Source: Mariniphaga sp. (GTDB lineage Bacteria > Bacteroidota > Bacteroidia > Bacteroidales > Prolixibacteraceae). Taken from it: a stretch of DNA of 64,000 nucleotides. The notes below the pieces were generated by a model. The model ran no database searches, was not told the DNA's origin, and saw nothing but the letters and a program-made list of their open reading frames with translations. This document shows positions 25,038 to 34,376 of the stretch, one piece after another; position 1 is the first letter of the stretch, and every line of letters begins with the position of its first letter. Location of the stretch: the NCBI GenBank assembly GCA_024636975.1, contig JAGXGA010000033.1, forward strand, positions 1 to 64,000, in the 5' to 3' direction. The position numbers were made by a program, and so were the translations under genes.

Positions 25038-25520
25038 ATGGAAACTGCTACATTACAAAAAGTTGTCTCGCTGAATGACATTCAAAAATTTCTTGAACCA
25101 AAAAAACTTGCCCTGGCAGGAGCTTCCCGTAATCCAAAGAAATTTGGCGGCACTGTACTAAAAGAATTAATTGAAAAAGGATTTGAGGTGTTTCCTGTAA
25201 ATCCGAATGCAACAGAGATCCAGGGGCAGAAATGTTACCCGTCGGTAGCTGATCTGCCGGAAGATGTCACGCACCTGCTGGTTGTCACACCAAAAAATGA
25301 AACGGCACCAGTAGCAGAAGAAGCAGTGAAAAAAGGGATGAAAATGATCTGGATTCAACAGATGTCGGATACTTCTGAGGCCATAAATACTATAAATGAT
25401 GCGGGCATAACGCTTATCACAAAAAAATGCATTTTAATGTTTGCCGGCCCGGTAGAAGGTCCGCACAAATTCCACCGGTTTTTTGTGAAGCTGTTCGGGC
25501 GTTATCCAAAGATGGGGTAA
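25038..25520 (+). CDS. CoA-binding domain protein
   Basis: A 160-residue Rossmann-fold protein of the CoA-binding family (YccU type): LALAGASRNPKKFGGTVLKEL, FEVFPVNPNATEIQG, and a C-terminal ITLITKKCILMFAGPVEG with the family Cys. This resembles the N-terminal nucleotide-binding part of succinyl-CoA synthetase alpha. Its specific function is unknown. Confidence 0.88.
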   Translation: METATLQKVVSLNDIQKFLEPKKLALAGASRNPKKFGGTVLKELIEKGFEVFPVNPNATEIQGQKCYPSVADLPEDVTHLLVVTPKNETAPVAEEAVKKGMKMIWIQQMSDTSEAINTINDAGITLITKKCILMFAGPVEGPHKFHRFFVKLFGRYPKMG

Positions 25521-25594
25521 ATCCATTTTAACCGGTTTGAAATGCTGGTAAATTGACCATCATTTACAAACCTTAAATCGTATTCTATTTAAGA

Positions 25595-26017
25595 ATGAAA
25601 GACTTTGATTATCAAATTGAACTGGAAGTACGCGACCACGAATGCGACATCCAGGGCATAGTAAATAATTCTGTTTACCAGAACTACCTTGAGCATTGCC
25701 GTCATAAATTCTTAAATGAGATAGGGCTTAGTTTTGCAGAGATGCACAATCAAGGAATAGATGCGGTAGTTATACGTGCTGAAATTGATTACAAATCCCC
25801 TTTGCGTCCGGGCGACAGCTTCATTGTTCAGCTTAAAATGGCCAAACAGGGCCGGTTACGTATCATCTTCCGGCAGGAAATCCTGCGTAAGGCAGACCAA
25901 AAACTGATGATCAGTGCCCGGATAACAACTGTTTTAACCCGTAATGGAAAACCAATATCACCTGAGTCACTGGAAGAAGCATTTAAACGCGCGGGAATAA
26001 ATATGGAAGTGGATTAA
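25595..26017 (+). CDS. Acyl-CoA thioesterase, 4HBT/hotdog fold
   Basis: A 140-residue hotdog-fold protein. The 4-hydroxybenzoyl-CoA thioesterase pattern VRDHECDIQGIVNNSVYQNYLEHCRHKFL holds an Asp at the usual catalytic position, followed by VVIRAEIDYKSPLRPGD. It is likely to hydrolyse acyl-CoAs. It is the last plus-strand gene of this block. Confidence 0.88.
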   Translation: MKDFDYQIELEVRDHECDIQGIVNNSVYQNYLEHCRHKFLNEIGLSFAEMHNQGIDAVVIRAEIDYKSPLRPGDSFIVQLKMAKQGRLRIIFRQEILRKADQKLMISARITTVLTRNGKPISPESLEEAFKRAGINMEVD

Positions 26018-26085
26018 CCACCACTTAAGCATAAATAAAGTATATCTGATGGAAAGTGAAGCAAAATCGGTAAAATGAGCTGGTT

Positions 26086-26727
26086 TCACTGCCTCTCAAT
26101 CCCGGGAAATTCCTCAATTCTGAATTCCTGCACTATTACCCCGTTTGCTTTCAGCGCAGCCCTGAAACCTTCATTTATCATCCGACCCATCCGCATCGGG
26201 AAATCCATTAATGCAGGAACTGCATCTTTGCTTTCCGGCTCATTGTAGAACTTTTTACAGGTATTAACATCCGAAGAAAGGTAAATGCGGCACGCCACCG
26301 GTCGGGCAGAATAAGCCATGCATACATCATTTTCAAGCAATGGGCATGCAAACTTTGAATTCAGCAAGGCCTCTCCTTGCAAACCACTGAGCTTGACCCT
26401 TTTTGCTTCAGCACGTTGATATATTTTTTCCAGTCCCTGTTCTGAGAAGTTCTGTTTCAGAAATTCATGCAGGTTATCAAGTTCATATGAGAGTGCAAAC
26501 ACAGGCTGGTAACAGCACCATGAGCACCCTTTTTTACAATCGGCAGCCTTGTTCTGTTTCTCCGCATATTCCGAAAAATAAGCAATCACCTCATCTACCA
26601 TCCGGTGCATTTCTCCAACAGCTGCTTGTAATGATTCAGGGGAATATCCTTCCTTTACTGCATTCATTGCCAAACGGTACCCATCGGAATAAAACTGCTT
26701 TTCCAACGCTTTAAAGGTGTCGCTCAT
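26086..26727 (-). CDS. YkgJ-family cysteine-cluster protein
   Basis: A 213-residue protein with the zinc/iron-binding cysteine cluster of the YkgJ family: CKKGCSWCCYQPV (about 63-75) and CPLLENDVCMAYSARPVACRIYLSSDVNTC (split over about 122-151). Homologues are thought to bind a metal or Fe-S cluster, but their function is not established. About 200 non-coding bases separate it from the response regulator gene on the same strand. Confidence 0.88.
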   Translation of the reverse strand: MSDTFKALEKQFYSDGYRLAMNAVKEGYSPESLQAAVGEMHRMVDEVIAYFSEYAEKQNKAADCKKGCSWCCYQPVFALSYELDNLHEFLKQNFSEQGLEKIYQRAEAKRVKLSGLQGEALLNSKFACPLLENDVCMAYSARPVACRIYLSSDVNTCKKFYNEPESKDAVPALMDFPMRMGRMINEGFRAALKANGVIVQEFRIEEFPGIERQ

Positions 26728-26926
26728 AAACTCAAAAATAATCGGTTAGCACAATTGTACGGTGCCCCATGTAAATGATGTACTATTTATAGTTTGAATC
26801 GGGTGTAATATTATATCTTTCCGATGGTATTTATGGTAATCCACCTGGATTATTTTTTTCAGTATCCTGCTCCTATAGGACACCATTTTTATAACTGCAT
26901 CCATTAATAGTTGTTGCCGGAATTTT

Positions 26927-27640
26927 CTACCGTTGTTCCAATCTTGCCAAAACATTTTTCCTGTAGCTTGAGCCAATGGAAAACGACTTCTTCCCTATAA
27001 ATATGTTCACCGGACTGAAACTAGTGATATGCTTAAGTGAAACAATAAATGACCTGTGAATTCTTAAAAAATCTTTTCCCGGAAGCACCTTCTCCATGAA
27101 TGAAAGCGTATTTCGGCTGTTAATTTCCCTTCCGGTAGTATAAATGGTCATATTATCACCCATACTCTCAGCATATACAATTTCATTCATAGGGATTTTA
27201 TGGATGAGGTTTTTTTCCTGCAGGTAAAGGAATTCCTCGTTTGTAACCTCTTTGTTTACTGAAATTTCGCTTTCCTTATTGTATAACAAAAAGAATTTTT
27301 CAACTGCCTGCATAAATCGCCCAAATGAAATGGGCTTCAGCAAATAATCAATAACATTTAATTCATAACCTTCAAGTGCATATTCACGATAGGCTGTGGT
27401 AAAAACCACTGCAGGCGGATTTTTAAGCGCTTTTATCAGTTCTGTTCCTTTCATTTCAGGCATATGAATATCAAGAAACATTAAATCGATTTTATGCTTG
27501 TTCAAAAAATCAAAAGCTTCTATGGCATCTCCGGCAGTCCCTGCAATTTCTATAGAGTTGAGTTTACTGAGGTGCGATTTTAGTACTTCGATGGCCAGTG
27601 GCTCGTCGTCAACAATTAAACATTTTGCTTTTGTTTTCAT
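26927..27640 (-). CDS. LytTR-family response regulator
   Basis: A 237-residue response regulator. The receiver domain (1-120) has the acidic pair VDDEP, the phospho-acceptor Asp57 in FLDIHMPEMKG, Thr in FTTAYREYA and Lys102 in LLKPIS. The C-terminal LytTR DNA-binding domain (about 140-237) shows the IVYAESMGDNMTIYT and FLRIHRSFIVSLKHI patterns. The ATG at 27640 begins exactly at the family N-terminus. It lies 5 bases after the sensor kinase gene, so the two form one operon. Confidence 0.95.
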   Translation of the reverse strand: MKTKAKCLIVDDEPLAIEVLKSHLSKLNSIEIAGTAGDAIEAFDFLNKHKIDLMFLDIHMPEMKGTELIKALKNPPAVVFTTAYREYALEGYELNVIDYLLKPISFGRFMQAVEKFFLLYNKESEISVNKEVTNEEFLYLQEKNLIHKIPMNEIVYAESMGDNMTIYTTGREINSRNTLSFMEKVLPGKDFLRIHRSFIVSLKHITSFSPVNIFIGKKSFSIGSSYRKNVLARLEQR

Positions 27641-27645
27641 CGTCC

Positions 27646-28698
27646 TTATTTCTTCCACACTATTTTGCATTCAACAACGAATACATCGTCCTGCTGTTCA
27701 ATATTCAGTTCATGCTTTCCGGGATAAATAAGTTCCAACCTGCGTTGCACATTCTTCAAGCCTATCCCTTCATTTTCCGGCATATCATTTTTCTTCTCCG
27801 CTGGTACAGAGTTAATAACCTTTAGGAAAAGAAAAGCGGGTTCAATGTCAAGGCTGATATGTATACTTGGTTTTGCCCTGTCTTTACTGGCCCCGTGTTT
27901 AAAACTGTTTTCAACAAAAGGAAGCAGGATAAGGGGCGCTATTTCATATGTGCCTGATTCTCCCTTTATATCGAATTTGAAATCCAGGCGTTCATTATAT
28001 CTCATTTTTTCAAGTTCGATATAGCTTTTCAGGATTTCCAGTTCTTTGGAAAGGGGTACAAATAAATCATTGCTTTTGTAAATCATATAGTCCAGCAAAT
28101 CGGAAAGTTTTAACACAATATCAGGTGTTTTATCCGATTTAATCAGTGTAAGTGCATATAAATTATTCAGGGTATTAAATAAAAAATGTGGATGCACCTG
28201 CGACTTAAGAAAGTTTAATTCAGCCGCCATCTTCTCTTCTGTCAGCTTCTTATTTTTTTGCTGGTCGAGGTACCATTTTTTAAAAATAACAATGGCAGCT
28301 CCTATCGCAGGAATTACATACTCGGAAATAGATTTGGGAACTATCTTGCCCGGATTAAAGAAGGGTTGTTTTGAAAAATCGAATAACTCAGGATATGGAT
28401 TTTTCAGATAATAGGAAGCATAAATTAAAAATCCATATATAAAAAAATGAATCAACAGTAAAAAGCTGAAAAGTCCAAACTTCTTTTTTTCAATCGCAAA
28501 TGGCAGAACCAGGTATATGAACGTATATGTGCCCACAATCCGGGCAGGCATAACAGCAAGACTTATCATGAACTCCTGGTAATAATTACCCATAATTCCT
28601 GCACCATTGAGCCAGAACATAACAAATACAGCAACCCAAAACAGGAGATGCCATAAAAAGCGAAATCTGAAAAATACAGGAAGTTGATTTACTGCCAT
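27646..28698 (-). CDS. LytS-type sensor histidine kinase
   Basis: A histidine kinase of the His_kinase (PF06580) class. Four or more transmembrane segments come first (about residues 15-140), then the phospho-acceptor region QVHPHFLFNTLNNLYAL, the N-box LLPFVENSFKHG and the G-box EGIGLKNVQRRLELIY. The ATG at 28698 (MAVNQLPVFF) has AAGGA just upstream and matches typical starts. In-frame starts at 28770 (ATG) or 28779 (GTG) would add a hydrophobic stretch. It is divergent from the small secreted protein gene at 28954, a possible target. Confidence 0.92.
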   Translation of the reverse strand: MAVNQLPVFFRFRFLWHLLFWVAVFVMFWLNGAGIMGNYYQEFMISLAVMPARIVGTYTFIYLVLPFAIEKKKFGLFSFLLLIHFFIYGFLIYASYYLKNPYPELFDFSKQPFFNPGKIVPKSISEYVIPAIGAAIVIFKKWYLDQQKNKKLTEEKMAAELNFLKSQVHPHFLFNTLNNLYALTLIKSDKTPDIVLKLSDLLDYMIYKSNDLFVPLSKELEILKSYIELEKMRYNERLDFKFDIKGESGTYEIAPLILLPFVENSFKHGASKDRAKPSIHISLDIEPAFLFLKVINSVPAEKKNDMPENEGIGLKNVQRRLELIYPGKHELNIEQQDDVFVVECKIVWKK

Positions 28699-28953
28699 TT
28701 CCTTGCTAAAATATTTATTCAAACTTAGTCCAAAACAGGTAATCATGCAAATAGTTGCGACGAATACCATTTTAAACACGACGTTGTGAGGGTTAAACGC
28801 ATTTTCTGCTTAAAATCATTAAACACCCTTCACAGGCTGGTATTCATCGCAAAAAATTGCAAACGGGTTCCATCATCCATAATTTTGAAGTCGATATAAA
28901 GAATGATATAGAATAATGAAAACAGAAGTATAAACAATTAAAATTTACACGTC

Positions 28954-29544
28954 ATGAAAACAGCAAAACAATTATTATTAGGAGTTGCATTTGTATTAGT
29001 ATCAGGTGCAGTAATGGCCACAGGAAACTTAAAGGTGGATATCCTACAGGGGGAAAAAGAAAATACAGTGGTTCAGATTTCAAATAATGCCGAAAGCATC
29101 TTTGAAATTGAATTGAAAAACAATGATGGTAATATTATCTATTACAAAAGAACCGAGTCGCCAGCAGCAGCATGCAGGCAATATTTTGATTTTTCAAGAA
29201 TTGCCGATGGTCAGTACCAGTTAACCGTAAGCATTGATTCTGAGAAAAAAGAGAATACACTTAAAATTAATAACGGTCAGGTTGATTTAGTAAACCAAAG
29301 AAAAGAGCTGGAGCCCTACTTTACTGTCAGGGACAACCGTCTCGAGCTGTCGTATTTAAATTTTGAACTGGATGATGTAAATCTGATGGTTTATAAGAAT
29401 GGTGAACTGCTATATGAGAAAGACCTGGAACCTGAATTTGCAGTCAATTACGGACTTGATTTATCCAACCTGAATGCCGGAGATTACAACGCAATTTTGT
29501 CGACTGAAAACAGCACCTATAATTATCTGATTTCAAAAGAATAA
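28954..29544 (+). CDS. Secreted protein, DUF3244-like
   Basis: A 196-residue protein with a signal peptide (1-22, ending VMATG). Two short repeated beta-sandwich-like parts follow, each with a turn of the type NNDGNIIYYKR / YKNGELLYEK and a closing ADGQYQLTVSID / NAGDYNAILSTEN. This is close to the small periplasmic DUF3244 proteins of Bacteroidota. It is transcribed away from the LytS/LytR pair and ends at a strong terminator. Regulation by that pair is inferred from position only. Confidence 0.75.
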   Translation: MKTAKQLLLGVAFVLVSGAVMATGNLKVDILQGEKENTVVQISNNAESIFEIELKNNDGNIIYYKRTESPAAACRQYFDFSRIADGQYQLTVSIDSEKKENTLKINNGQVDLVNQRKELEPYFTVRDNRLELSYLNFELDDVNLMVYKNGELLYEKDLEPEFAVNYGLDLSNLNAGDYNAILSTENSTYNYLISKE

Positions 29545-29592
29545 TGGTTTTGAAGTGACCATTAAAAAATACTTCATAGATTTTAATTTTGT

Positions 29593-29628
29593 GAACCATT
29601 CCTTGCTGAGGGAATGGTTCTTTTGTTT
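29593..29628 (+). terminator. Intrinsic terminator
   Basis: GAACCATTCC and GGAATGGTTC form a perfect 10-bp stem with an 8-base loop, followed by TTTTGTTT, 48 bases after the stop of the secreted protein gene. Confidence 0.9.
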
Positions 29629-29790
29629 GCAACTGACTTCTGATAAAGGTTTCAAGAGTATTCGCTGTTGCACCGTTTTCATGAAACCTGGAATACCAAA
29701 ATTAAATTTCCGGTTATATCCTTACCTGAAGTTATAGAAACAGTATTAACCAAAACCCTTTTTCCTCTCCATACATGGAAGTTACCTTCG

Positions 29791-29909
29791 CCTGACTAAA
29801 CTCAATGTTAACTCAATATAAACTCAATATTAATTCAGTGTAAATTCAATTATAATTGAATTTACATTGAGTTTATACTGAAATTATACTGAGTTTATAC
29901 TGGACCAGG
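29791..29909. repeat. 11-bp-unit palindromic element, copy 1
   Basis: This 119-bp AT-rich element begins CCTGACTAAACTC and ends near CCAGG. The left half is a run of 11-mers of the form AACTCAATnnn (starting at 29799, 29810, 29821, 29832, 29843). The right half is a run of inverted 11-mers (nnnTTGAnTTTA, TGAGTTTATAC types). The centre TGTAAATTCAATTA / TAATTGAATTTACA (29839-29866) is a perfect 28-bp palindrome. The left arm matches copy 2 (51430) at 55 of 58 positions; the right arm is more diverged. The rest of the gap (29629-29790 and 29910-30123) shows no gene or other feature. Confidence 0.9.
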
Positions 29910-30123
29910 TACTGAGAATTTATAGCTTATTAATTCCCGGCCAATTATTTTGAATGTGGTGTGGATTGCATATAAAGCATGGGTATAAATTCCACATAAT
30001 TAATAGCTGAACAGGGTAATACGAAAATATATTTATTGTTTCGTGGCCTAAAAGCGTGAGTGAATCAAAGGCATGTTTTTTGAAAAATAACTGATTCGTA
30101 TCAATAAACGATGAAACAATATT

Positions 30124-30351
30124 ATGAGTGATTATTTTGAAAAGCTGGTTCAAAACGTGCAAAAAGGAGAATTGTATGAAGTGAAACTGAAAAATGATTC
30201 ACGGATTTATCTTGCAATTCCAATGATTCCGGGGCGTTACCAAAATGATGATCCTTCGAAATTCCTTTTAAAAGTGGTGGCTCCGGAAGCAGACAAAGGC
30301 GTTTACGAACACCTGGTAACGGATATTGAAAGTCTTGAAAGAAAAGGATAA
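30124..30351 (+). CDS. Small soluble protein of unknown function
   Basis: A 75-residue frame with plausible globular composition (MSDYFEKLVQNVQKGELYEVKLKN..., two beta-like stretches, a charged C-terminus). It has no signal peptide or membrane segment. Codon use resembles neighbouring genes. I recognise no family. It stands alone between the palindromic element and the acidic-tail lipoprotein gene. It is probably real, with no function assigned. Confidence 0.6.
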   Translation: MSDYFEKLVQNVQKGELYEVKLKNDSRIYLAIPMIPGRYQNDDPSKFLLKVVAPEADKGVYEHLVTDIESLERKG

Positions 30352-30597
30352 ATTTAGATTTAGCCCCTGATTTTAGAAAACTGTTGATGAAAGGCTATAG
30401 GTTTCCGGGTTTGGTTAAATTTATTTGATTCTGATTTTTCTTTCACATGTGCTTGAAGTTTTATATTTTAATACTGCTCTTTCAGCGGTAGATAAAAATT
30501 AATGGCATTCGTTTTGGCATACAGAATACCAAATTAAACAAAACATTCACCAGGCGAGTGATGTTCTATAATTAAAGTCTGACAATAATACAAGCCC

Positions 30598-32043
30598 ATG
30601 AAAACGATACTATATTTCAAATATTTTATTTTACTGGCAGGAATTTTCCTTTTCGATGCATGCAAAGATGATGATTTTGAAGCACCAAGTGGTGTAAAAA
30701 TCACCTTCCAGGCTACATCTTTGCTTAAAAGTACTGCCAATACCATATTACTTGAAGAGGCTTATATAGGGATAGGAAACATTGATTTGAAACGTGTGGG
30801 AGAAAACGATTCCGCAGCCATCGAAAAAATAGTTTACGACGGACCATATGTCGCTGATCTGTTAAATGGTACAATTTCTCCTGCCATTAGATGGATATTT
30901 GCAGAACCGGGTTCTTACAGGGAAATTGAAATAAAAACGCATAAAGCCCTTACAGGAGGAATGACCATTATTTTAAGAGGTACGATAATGCCTTCTGATG
31001 GTTCAGGTGAAATTCCATTTGAATTAATAACAGCCAGGGAGTATACATTAAATATTGAAAACAATACCGGTATTGAAGTCAGAGAAGGTGAAAATGTTGA
31101 TCTTCTGGTTGTATTTGATTTGTCGGATTTATTTAAGGGAATTGATGTCAGTTCGTTAGATAAAAATGAAAACGGAATCCTTGTTATTTCCGAAGAGGCT
31201 GCTTCTAATACGGTCGCCCTGCTAATTGATAAGTTTAACACGTTCAGCAGCTTTGGCATCAATGATGGCCTGTTTCCGGGTAACACTGCAGATGAAAACC
31301 CGGATAATGAAGCTCCGGAAGGAGATGAGGATACCGGTGAAGAAGCTGACGGCGATACCAGTGATGGTGAGTCCGGTGATAATCCGGATGGTGATAATTC
31401 GGGAGATGGAGATACAGGTGGAACTGATGAATCAGGAGATGAAGATGAAGGTGGCACTGATGAATCCGGAGACAACCCAGATGATGGAGAAGATGAAAAT
31501 GACCCGGGTGCTGGATCGGAAGATTCAGGAAGCAGTGGAGATGGAACAAATGAAGATGATGAGAAGGATGAAAATTCCGGGGAAGCCGGTAGTGGAGATG
31601 GACCCGCCGGTAATGGCGACAGCCCTGTAGACGGAACCGGAGACACTCCGGGGAATGGAAATGATGGCAATTCAGGAAATGAGGATGAAGAAGGCCCTGG
31701 AGATGAAGCTGGTGATGAAGGTTCGGACAATGAACCGGGAGACGCGGAGGGTGATGATGATTCCCCGAATGATGGCAGTAATGAAGGTGATAGTGATGAT
31801 CAGGGAGAAAATGATGAAGGTACCGGGAATGATGAAGGGGAAAATGACGAAGGTACCGGGAATGATGAAGGAGGAAATGATGAGGAAAGTGGGGATGATG
31901 ATGGAGACGATGATGAGGACAACAGGGATGATGATGGAGATAATGATGACGACGACGACGATGATGACGACGATAAAAAAAAAGATAAAGGCAACTCAGG
32001 GAAGGGCAACAATGGAAACTCAGGCGGAGGAAAAAAGAAATAG
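30598..32043 (+). CDS. Lipoprotein with long acidic low-complexity tail
   Basis: A 481-residue envelope protein. A lipoprotein-like signal ends at FLFDAC (about residue 22; the lipobox is imperfect). Residues about 30-225 form a beta-rich domain (VKITFQATSLLKST, EIEIKTHKALTGGMTIILRG) resembling, but not confidently matching, the DUF4382 type. From about residue 226 to 455 the chain is almost only D, E, G, S, N and T, with repeats such as GENDEGTGND twice, and ends DDDDDDDDDDKKKDKGNSGKG. The acidic tract is encoded by GAT/GAA/GGA-rich DNA and may vary in length. It could bind calcium or act as a surface spacer. An outer-membrane barrel gene follows. Confidence 0.8.
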   Translation: MKTILYFKYFILLAGIFLFDACKDDDFEAPSGVKITFQATSLLKSTANTILLEEAYIGIGNIDLKRVGENDSAAIEKIVYDGPYVADLLNGTISPAIRWIFAEPGSYREIEIKTHKALTGGMTIILRGTIMPSDGSGEIPFELITAREYTLNIENNTGIEVREGENVDLLVVFDLSDLFKGIDVSSLDKNENGILVISEEAASNTVALLIDKFNTFSSFGINDGLFPGNTADENPDNEAPEGDEDTGEEADGDTSDGESGDNPDGDNSGDGDTGGTDESGDEDEGGTDESGDNPDDGEDENDPGAGSEDSGSSGDGTNEDDEKDENSGEAGSGDGPAGNGDSPVDGTGDTPGNGNDGNSGNEDEEGPGDEAGDEGSDNEPGDAEGDDDSPNDGSNEGDSDDQGENDEGTGNDEGENDEGTGNDEGGNDEESGDDDGDDDEDNRDDDGDNDDDDDDDDDDKKKDKGNSGKGNNGNSGGGKKK

Positions 32044-32135
32044 TGGCAATTATGCATGAATTTCATATAAATCAATAAACAAAAGAACATTTTAACTATT
32101 CAAACAGTTATCATACAAAAATGAATTAATGGTCA

Positions 32136-32792
32136 ATGAAAATGAATAAAAAAGCGGTACTCTTTGCTGCACTATTAGTGTTTTCCGTCTTTTCAGTTCA
32201 CGCACAGTTTACTTTAGCACCCAAAATAGGTTTAAGTTATTCTACTTTTGGAGGTGATTTTACCAATTCCAGATTAATGCCAGGCGCTTTTTTTGGTGGA
32301 ATGTTAAATTATAAAATGCAGGAATTATATTCCTTCCAGAGCGGCATATTTCTTTCAGGAAAAGGAACTACACTAAGGTATTCAGAAATTGACGACGATC
32401 ATATGCTTATTTCTTATCTTGAATTTCCATTTAACAGCATACTTACTGTGCCTGCCGGATCAGGTATCCTGCAGTTATTTGCAGGTCCTTATTTTGGTTA
32501 TGCCCTGAGTGGAAGATATAAATATCTTGAAGACGAAAACGATATTACTGAAAAGCTGCAGATAGGCACTTCCGAATCCGATGAAATTAAACCTTTTGAT
32601 GCAGGCCTCAACTTTGGTATAGGGTTCTTATTCATGGGTTTTGAAGTTCAGGGTGCATATAGCAGATCGCTTACTAATATTTCCAATTTGCCTGTTGATA
32701 AATTGTATAATAGCGTAGTTACCATATCAATGGGATATTTTTTTGAACTTAATCCCGGCGGCAATCAACAGCGTTGGTACAGAGCAAGGTAA
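32136..32792 (+). CDS. Outer-membrane beta-barrel protein (PorT-like)
   Basis: A 218-residue protein with a signal peptide (1-25, ending VHAQ). Alternating amphipathic strands suit an 8-stranded porin-like barrel: FTLAPKIGLSYSTFGGDF, FFGGMLNYKM, LFAGPYFGYALSGRYKY, LNFGIGFLFMGFEVQGAYSRSL, VVTISMGYFFEL. It follows the acidic-tail lipoprotein by about 90 bases and may form an operon with it. Confidence 0.85.
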   Translation: MKMNKKAVLFAALLVFSVFSVHAQFTLAPKIGLSYSTFGGDFTNSRLMPGAFFGGMLNYKMQELYSFQSGIFLSGKGTTLRYSEIDDDHMLISYLEFPFNSILTVPAGSGILQLFAGPYFGYALSGRYKYLEDENDITEKLQIGTSESDEIKPFDAGLNFGIGFLFMGFEVQGAYSRSLTNISNLPVDKLYNSVVTISMGYFFELNPGGNQQRWYRAR

Positions 32793-33063
32793 ATTCTTAA
32801 GAAGACAATCAATTTATAAGACAATGTAAAAGTAACCGCTGAGCAGGGCCTGCTAAGAAATGTATTAACTATTAATATTGAATAAAAAAGATGATTGTTT
32901 TTAAGATTAATGTGCAGGCATGTTTAATGCAAAACCGAAAAAAGCTTGCACTTGGATTTAGTCTGGTCTGAATATTATCCCAAAGGGATAAAATATGTAT
33001 TGTAAATGCTCCAAGCGTAATTTAGGACCCTGGCCAGAGTCGAACATCTTTCTATTCATTATT

Positions 33064-33176
33064 CCCGCCTGCCATGGGGGGCAGGTTCTATAAACATGCG
33101 ATCTCTCTGAAGTCATAAGGAACCTGCATGAGCTTTTCGACAGACCCTGCTCGCTGGAAAGCAGAATTCAGGCGGG
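33064..33176. repeat. Structured intergenic element with nested inverted repeats
   Basis: The outer arms are CCCGCCTG (33064-33071) and CAGGCGGG (33169-33176). Nested inside are GCAGGTTC (33081-33088) paired with GAACCTGC (33120-33127), a CCTGCC/GGCAGG hairpin, and CTGCT/AGCAG near the right end. The element stops exactly at the stop codon of the phosphotriesterase-like gene. It is probably a dispersed REP-like or structured-RNA repeat. The remaining gap, 32793-33063, shows no gene. Confidence 0.65.
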
Positions 33177-34205
33177 TTACAATAACCTGTACCTTACCTG
33201 GAAAGCATCTTTTGGATTCATAACGAAAAGCTGAAGGATATCCTGCTGGCTCACCCCCTTTTTTCGAAGTTCAGGGATAAGCAATTCCTCTATTTCTGTA
33301 AAGCCTCTAAAATTACCCCCATTGGGTTCACCTGGCCTGTACCAGCCACCATCGTGAGAGAACAATATCCGGTTTAGTAATCCTTGTTTTTTCATATATA
33401 TTGCAAAATCGACGTATCTATCAATCTGGTCAGCAGAGAAACCGTCAAAAGCTATCCATGCACCACGCATTGCAGCCTCGGCATGTTTTTCAAAATCAGT
33501 TTCATTTTGTGCATGTGTCCAGATAAATGCAGACGGATGAACGCCATAATTTTTAAGTATTTCAAGTTGTTGAAAAGCTGGTGTGGCAGTTCCGGTATGC
33601 GACATAATAACCAATCCTGTTGCTTTATGAGTGATGGCAGCTGCCCCTGCTATTTTACGGTGAATTTGTTCGAGTGGCTTATTTTCAACTGAAATTTTAA
33701 TGAACCCGGGAAATACACCGGTGCCTTCAATGCCATTGCGGGCTTCATCAATCCAACGCTCGGCAATTTCTTCAGCTGTTTCCCGCAAGGCATGAGGAGG
33801 CAAATATTTTGACTCCACCGCACTGTAATACCCGGTGTTGGTTATAAGCTGAAGCCCTGACTCCTCGGAAAGCATTTTCATTAATTGCGGGTCACGGCCC
33901 AGGTACGCAGGAGTGCACTCGACCAACGTTTTATATCCAAGTTTTTTTATTTCAATTAAATAAGGAAGCACCTTATTTACAACACTGTCTTTATTCCAGC
34001 GATTATATCCGGTACTGTCAGCACCAATAAAATCTACCAGCAGATGCTCGTGATGTAAGGTTTTTCCCATAGCTCCTGCCGGAATTTCTCCATTTACAGT
34101 TATTACTGTACCGTTGTCATTTGAACAGGACAAAAGCAGCAGGAAAATCAGAACTATAGCTCCATTTCTTATCCGGGATATTATTTTTCTGCAAGAAAGG
34201 CTCAT
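33177..34205 (-). CDS. Phosphotriesterase-family metal hydrolase, lipoprotein
   Basis: A 342-residue amidohydrolase-superfamily protein of the phosphotriesterase/PHP (OpdA-like, lactonase) group. A lipoprotein signal (LLLLSCS) precedes the TIM barrel. Metal ligands are seen as HHEHLL (the HxH motif), a bridging Lys in FIKISVE, His in MSHTGT and WTHAQ, and Asp in FSHDGGWY. Members hydrolyse lactones, carboxyl esters or phosphotriesters; the native substrate is unknown. It is convergent with the barrel gene and divergent from the cytochrome gene. Confidence 0.9.
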   Translation of the reverse strand: MSLSCRKIISRIRNGAIVLIFLLLLSCSNDNGTVITVNGEIPAGAMGKTLHHEHLLVDFIGADSTGYNRWNKDSVVNKVLPYLIEIKKLGYKTLVECTPAYLGRDPQLMKMLSEESGLQLITNTGYYSAVESKYLPPHALRETAEEIAERWIDEARNGIEGTGVFPGFIKISVENKPLEQIHRKIAGAAAITHKATGLVIMSHTGTATPAFQQLEILKNYGVHPSAFIWTHAQNETDFEKHAEAAMRGAWIAFDGFSADQIDRYVDFAIYMKKQGLLNRILFSHDGGWYRPGEPNGGNFRGFTEIEELLIPELRKKGVSQQDILQLFVMNPKDAFQVRYRLL

Positions 34206-34376
34206 TATAAAGAAGTTTTAATTTTTTATGTAATATACGAAATATGAGGGATAAATCATATATCCCTTATGGGAGAATTAAATATTCTTGCACTTAGTGA
34301 TAGAAAAAGTTAATCAAATAAATACTTATTTATCTTTTTTATTTATAACTTGTATTAAATTTAAAAAGAGCCTGTT

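Noticed and set aside
26746-26976. 76-codon frame downstream of the LytTR gene
   Set aside because: No family resemblance, it overlaps the end of the response regulator gene, and its composition is unlike neighbours.
30915-31730. Long Ser/Pro-rich open frame on the minus strand
   Set aside because: It is the complement of the acidic repeat tract; its composition reflects the GAT/GAA/GGA repeats of the real plus-strand gene.
33024-33045. tRNA-3'-end-like string (GTTCGACTC on the minus strand)
   Set aside because: No matching 5' half, anticodon arm or acceptor pairing is present; at most a chance or remnant fragment.
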